From Phycisphaerales bacterium (lineage in GTDB: Bacteria > Planctomycetota > Phycisphaerae > WQYP01): 36,724 bases of DNA. Made by a program: the position numbers and the translations under genes. Shown one piece after another: positions 34,596-36,724 of the stretch. The stretch spans positions 1 through 36,724 of the forward strand of contig WQYP01000023.1 of the NCBI GenBank assembly GCA_009781185.1. Direction: 5' to 3'. The notes below the pieces were generated by a model. The model saw only the letters and a program-made list of their open reading frames with translations, searched no databases and was not told where the DNA came from. How positions within the stretch are numbered: the first letter of the stretch is position 1; each line of letters begins with the position of its first letter.

Positions 34596-35603
34596 CTACT
34601 TCTCGACAGGGGTGTAAACGAGCACCTTGAAGCTGGTCGCATCCGTACGGGATTTGGCATTCGACAAGTAAATCCGATGGGTCTTGGGATCGACGGTCAT
34701 GGTCCGCGCGCCGCGCTCGGTCGTGAGGGTTTGCACAAGCGTGAACTTGTCGGCTTCGACCTTGGCGATAGTGACCGTGCCGCTGCCGCCGGCGGAGACG
34801 AAGGCCAGATGCGTTTCGGGATCGAAGGCGGCGGCGTCAACGCCCTGGCCGCAATCCAGCGTGGCGACGACTTTGCCGTTGGTCGAATCCATCATCACCA
34901 TTTTCGAATTGCCGCACCCGATGATGAGCCGGTGCAGCACGGGATCGATCGCCAGCCCGGTAGCGGATTGCCCCGGCGCAATGGGCCATTTCGCCAGAAG
35001 CTTGTGCTCTTTGCTGTCCAGAACGGCAATTTCGTGCTTGTCCTCCAGATTGACATAAATCCGATTCGCCTCGGAATCCGCAACGGCCGACTCGGGCTTA
35101 CCCTCCAACGCAATGGCCTCGGCGATCACCTTGCCCGTCTTGCCGTCGTAAACGGTCGCCGACTTGCCTCGGCCATTGAACGTCCAAACCTCCCCGGACT
35201 TGGGTTCAAAGAGAATCGCGTCGGGATTGTTGCCGGTGGGGACTTTCTGGATCGTTTTGAGGGTTTCCAGATCGACGATGCTGGATTTGTTTTCCTGGCC
35301 GTTGGAAGAGAACCCGCGTTTGAGTTCCGGGGCGGCAACAAATCCGTGAACGCCGGGCGTATCGGCAATTTCACCGACGATCTTATCCGTGTCCATATCA
35401 ATGACGACGACCTTGGTGCCGTGGGTGACGTAGAGATGGCGACCTGCGGAATCGGCGGAAAGATAGTCCCAGCCGCTACCGCCGCCGATGGGGATTTCCT
35501 TCAGGAGTTTGTACTGGAGTTCGGCGGCCATGGCCGGCAGAGCGTTGGCTACGAGCAGAGCGACAAGAACGGCGGCAAGATGCGAACGTGATCTGATGAA
35601 CAT
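34596..35603 (-). CDS. Exported YVTN-type beta-propeller protein
   Basis: A 335-residue exported protein; signal peptide MFIRSRSHLAAVLVALLVAN ends AMA before AELQY. Repeats of about 40 residues (SADSAGRHLYVTHGTKVVVID; ADSEANRIYVNLEDKHEIAVLD; DPKTHRIYLSNAKSR) are YncE/YVTN propeller blades. Such proteins bind or sense ligands; no enzyme motif is seen. ATG 35603 is chosen for AGGA upstream and the signal peptide; the frame is open another 70 codons but those are repeat- and spacer-like. It is 32-56 bp upstream of the efflux gene, probably co-transcribed. Confidence 0.85.
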   Translation of the reverse strand: MFIRSRSHLAAVLVALLVANALPAMAAELQYKLLKEIPIGGGSGWDYLSADSAGRHLYVTHGTKVVVIDMDTDKIVGEIADTPGVHGFVAAPELKRGFSSNGQENKSSIVDLETLKTIQKVPTGNNPDAILFEPKSGEVWTFNGRGKSATVYDGKTGKVIAEAIALEGKPESAVADSEANRIYVNLEDKHEIAVLDSKEHKLLAKWPIAPGQSATGLAIDPVLHRLIIGCGNSKMVMMDSTNGKVVATLDCGQGVDAAAFDPETHLAFVSAGGSGTVTIAKVEADKFTLVQTLTTERGARTMTVDPKTHRIYLSNAKSRTDATSFKVLVYTPVEK

Positions 35604-35740
35604 GACATTCCTTTCATAAGAACATGCCCCCCCTCCCGACCGCGTGCATGATAATTCATTGGATGTAAATGGCAATCTAAGGCCAAAAATTCGAATGAAC
35701 CGGGTGTGGCCACACCCAAGCTTTGCGATCCCTCGCAAGG

Positions 35741-36499
35741 CTATTGACGCCCTCTCACCCACTCCACCACTCTCGCCGCCAACTCCTTCCTTCCCACCCG
35801 CCCCGCTCCGCACTCATCAATCCGGTACGCCGCCCCCCCCCCCGCCTCCCCCTCCTTCGGCCGCGCCATTGCCAGCGTATTGGCCACCATCAAATCCGCT
35901 CCACTGGCCGTCCGCGAGGCGCTTGCCACCTTCACCAACTCCGCCTCGCTGATCCCCACTTCCAGCTTGAACTTGATCAATATCCCCTTGAACCCCCACG
36001 TTCCGCGAAAGAGATCCACCAACTTCTCCGTCCGAACTCCTCGTACCGCGATCTCCTCAAAGTTGCTCTTGACCTTCTCCGCCGAAACATCCTCTACCAC
36101 CCACACCTCCCTTCTGGCTTCCTGGGGGGCTGGCTTCTTCTCCACAATCCGATACGTCCCTTCCGGGCGATAGTCCGCCACCGCCGCCGTCATCGCTACC
36201 ACGTCCACGCGGTCCTCCTCACGCATCACCATCATCCGCTTCATCAGTAAGTCTCGCAGTTCCTCATGCGAACGAAACGTCTCCACCCCCAACATTCCTC
36301 CTCCCTTGCCGTCATGCCAATGATATTTTTCCGCATGCTGCGGGTTGCTCGTTAGCAGCGTGACATCGCCTATTTCCAGGAACGCCAGCGCCAGGTCCAA
36401 GCCTGTTTGTCCGGTGAAGATATTTCCCCAATCCCGTACCTGATCGATCTGTTGCCGCGTCGGACCGGCCGTCACCAGGATGTGAGGTTTTCTCGCCAT
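35741..36499 (-). CDS. Phosphopantothenoylcysteine synthetase-like protein (CoaB domain)
   Basis: A 252-residue stand-alone CoaB-like protein. ILVTAGPTRQQIDQVRDWGN and FTGQTGLDLA match the nucleotide-binding start of the DFP/CoaB domain; VAMTAAVADYRP and FKLEV are also conserved. In coenzyme A synthesis CoaB couples 4'-phosphopantothenate to cysteine. The CoaC part is missing, so either it is encoded elsewhere or the protein has another role. ATG 36499 has AGGA seven bases upstream. C11 (35833-35843) encodes Gly-Gly-Gly near the C-terminus. The 35604-35740 gap holds a CGGGTGTGGCCACACCC palindrome. Confidence 0.85.
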   Translation of the reverse strand: MARKPHILVTAGPTRQQIDQVRDWGNIFTGQTGLDLALAFLEIGDVTLLTSNPQHAEKYHWHDGKGGGMLGVETFRSHEELRDLLMKRMMVMREEDRVDVVAMTAAVADYRPEGTYRIVEKKPAPQEARREVWVVEDVSAEKVKSNFEEIAVRGVRTEKLVDLFRGTWGFKGILIKFKLEVGISEAELVKVASASRTASGADLMVANTLAMARPKEGEAGGGAAYRIDECGAGRVGRKELAARVVEWVRGRQ

Positions 36500-36583
36500 G
36501 TTTGTGTTCCTCATGATCAGGAGACGCAATCGTAAGAGTGCGAAACGATCACTGCAACCTTACAATCACCTGTCGTGTTCGAC

Positions 36584-36698
36584 GGGTGTGGCCATTTTTT
36601 TTGGCAAATCAGGGCGATCAGAGCCGCGACCGTCAGGGAGCGATCCGTGCGACAATGCGGAAATAACGCCTGTCGCTCCCTGACGGTCGCGGCTCTGA
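36584..36698. repeat. Family D palindromic pair with shared GGGTGTGGC motif
   Basis: Arms 36618-36642 and 36674-36698 are perfect 25-base inverted copies (core GCGACCGTCAGGGAGCG), 31 bp apart, the same layout as family A. The left flank (36584-36609) is the second copy of the 30197-30222 motif. The remaining spacer 36500-36583 and 36699-36724 shows no gene. Confidence 0.88.
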
Positions 36699-36724
36699 TT
36701 TTCCGGGGCAATCGTCTGATTGGC

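Noticed and set aside
35604..35813. Extending the propeller protein upstream by 70 codons.
   Set aside because: The extra part is Gly-rich spacer and would hide the signal peptide at the proper ATG.

Overview
The window looks like a chromosomal segment of a Planctomycetota bacterium, most likely of the Phycisphaerae type. This is inferred, not proven. The reasons are two sulfatases, a PEP-CTERM secreted protein, XylR-type regulators (LacI-like sensor fused to an AraC output), a surface calpain-like protease with the planctomycete-style N-terminal HLESRL motif, a pgpH-ybeY-corC block, and very many palindromic and short tandem repeats. No rRNA, tRNA, CRISPR array or transposase is visible.

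Layout. 1-8541 (all minus): a six-gene, tightly packed operon reading leftward. It holds a uroporphyrinogen-decarboxylase/MtaA-like protein, a sulfatase, a GH99-like (WbsX-type) protein, an exported GH67/GH20-like protein, a second URO-D-like protein, and a sulfatase cut by the window edge. It looks like a module for a sulfated, possibly methylated glycan. Both sulfatases lack signal peptides, so desulfation probably happens in the cytoplasm. 9106-15778: a PEP-CTERM autotransporter-repeat protein, a XylR-like regulator with a putative direct-repeat operator, and a large exported propeller/fibronectin-III protein. 15779-16716: a gene-poor stretch with palindromic repeats and an ADP-ribosylglycohydrolase remnant. 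16717-18498: the calpain-like protease. 18651-24986 (minus): UDP-glucuronate decarboxylase-like enzyme, then a translationally coupled block pgpH-ybeY-corC-GT2. 25214-26425: DUF58 protein. 26570-30113 (minus): a YtrA-type GntR repressor, ABC ATPase and ABC permease, preceded by a sigma70-like promoter whose -10 lies inside a perfect palindrome. 30472-32784: an HtrA/DegP protease and a TIM-barrel sugar isomerase-like protein. 32826-32981: an Uma2 remnant. 33115-36499 (minus): outer-membrane efflux lipoprotein, YVTN-type propeller, and CoaB-like phosphopantothenoylcysteine synthetase.

The most unusual content is in the repeats. (1) Exact heptamer arrays fill at least three intercistronic gaps (7403-7444, 29698-29732, 34527-34582) and end at a start codon, with the Shine-Dalgarno sequence inside a variant unit. 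(2) A REP-like palindrome built on CCCCCGGCTCTGCCGGGGG occurs both between genes as inverted pairs and inside three reading frames without breaking them; a complete 90-bp pair adds 30 residues to the ABC permease. (3) Several unrelated palindromic families use the same paired layout, although no REP-associated transposase lies in the window. (4) G or C homopolymers of 9-11 bases are frequent inside coding sequence.
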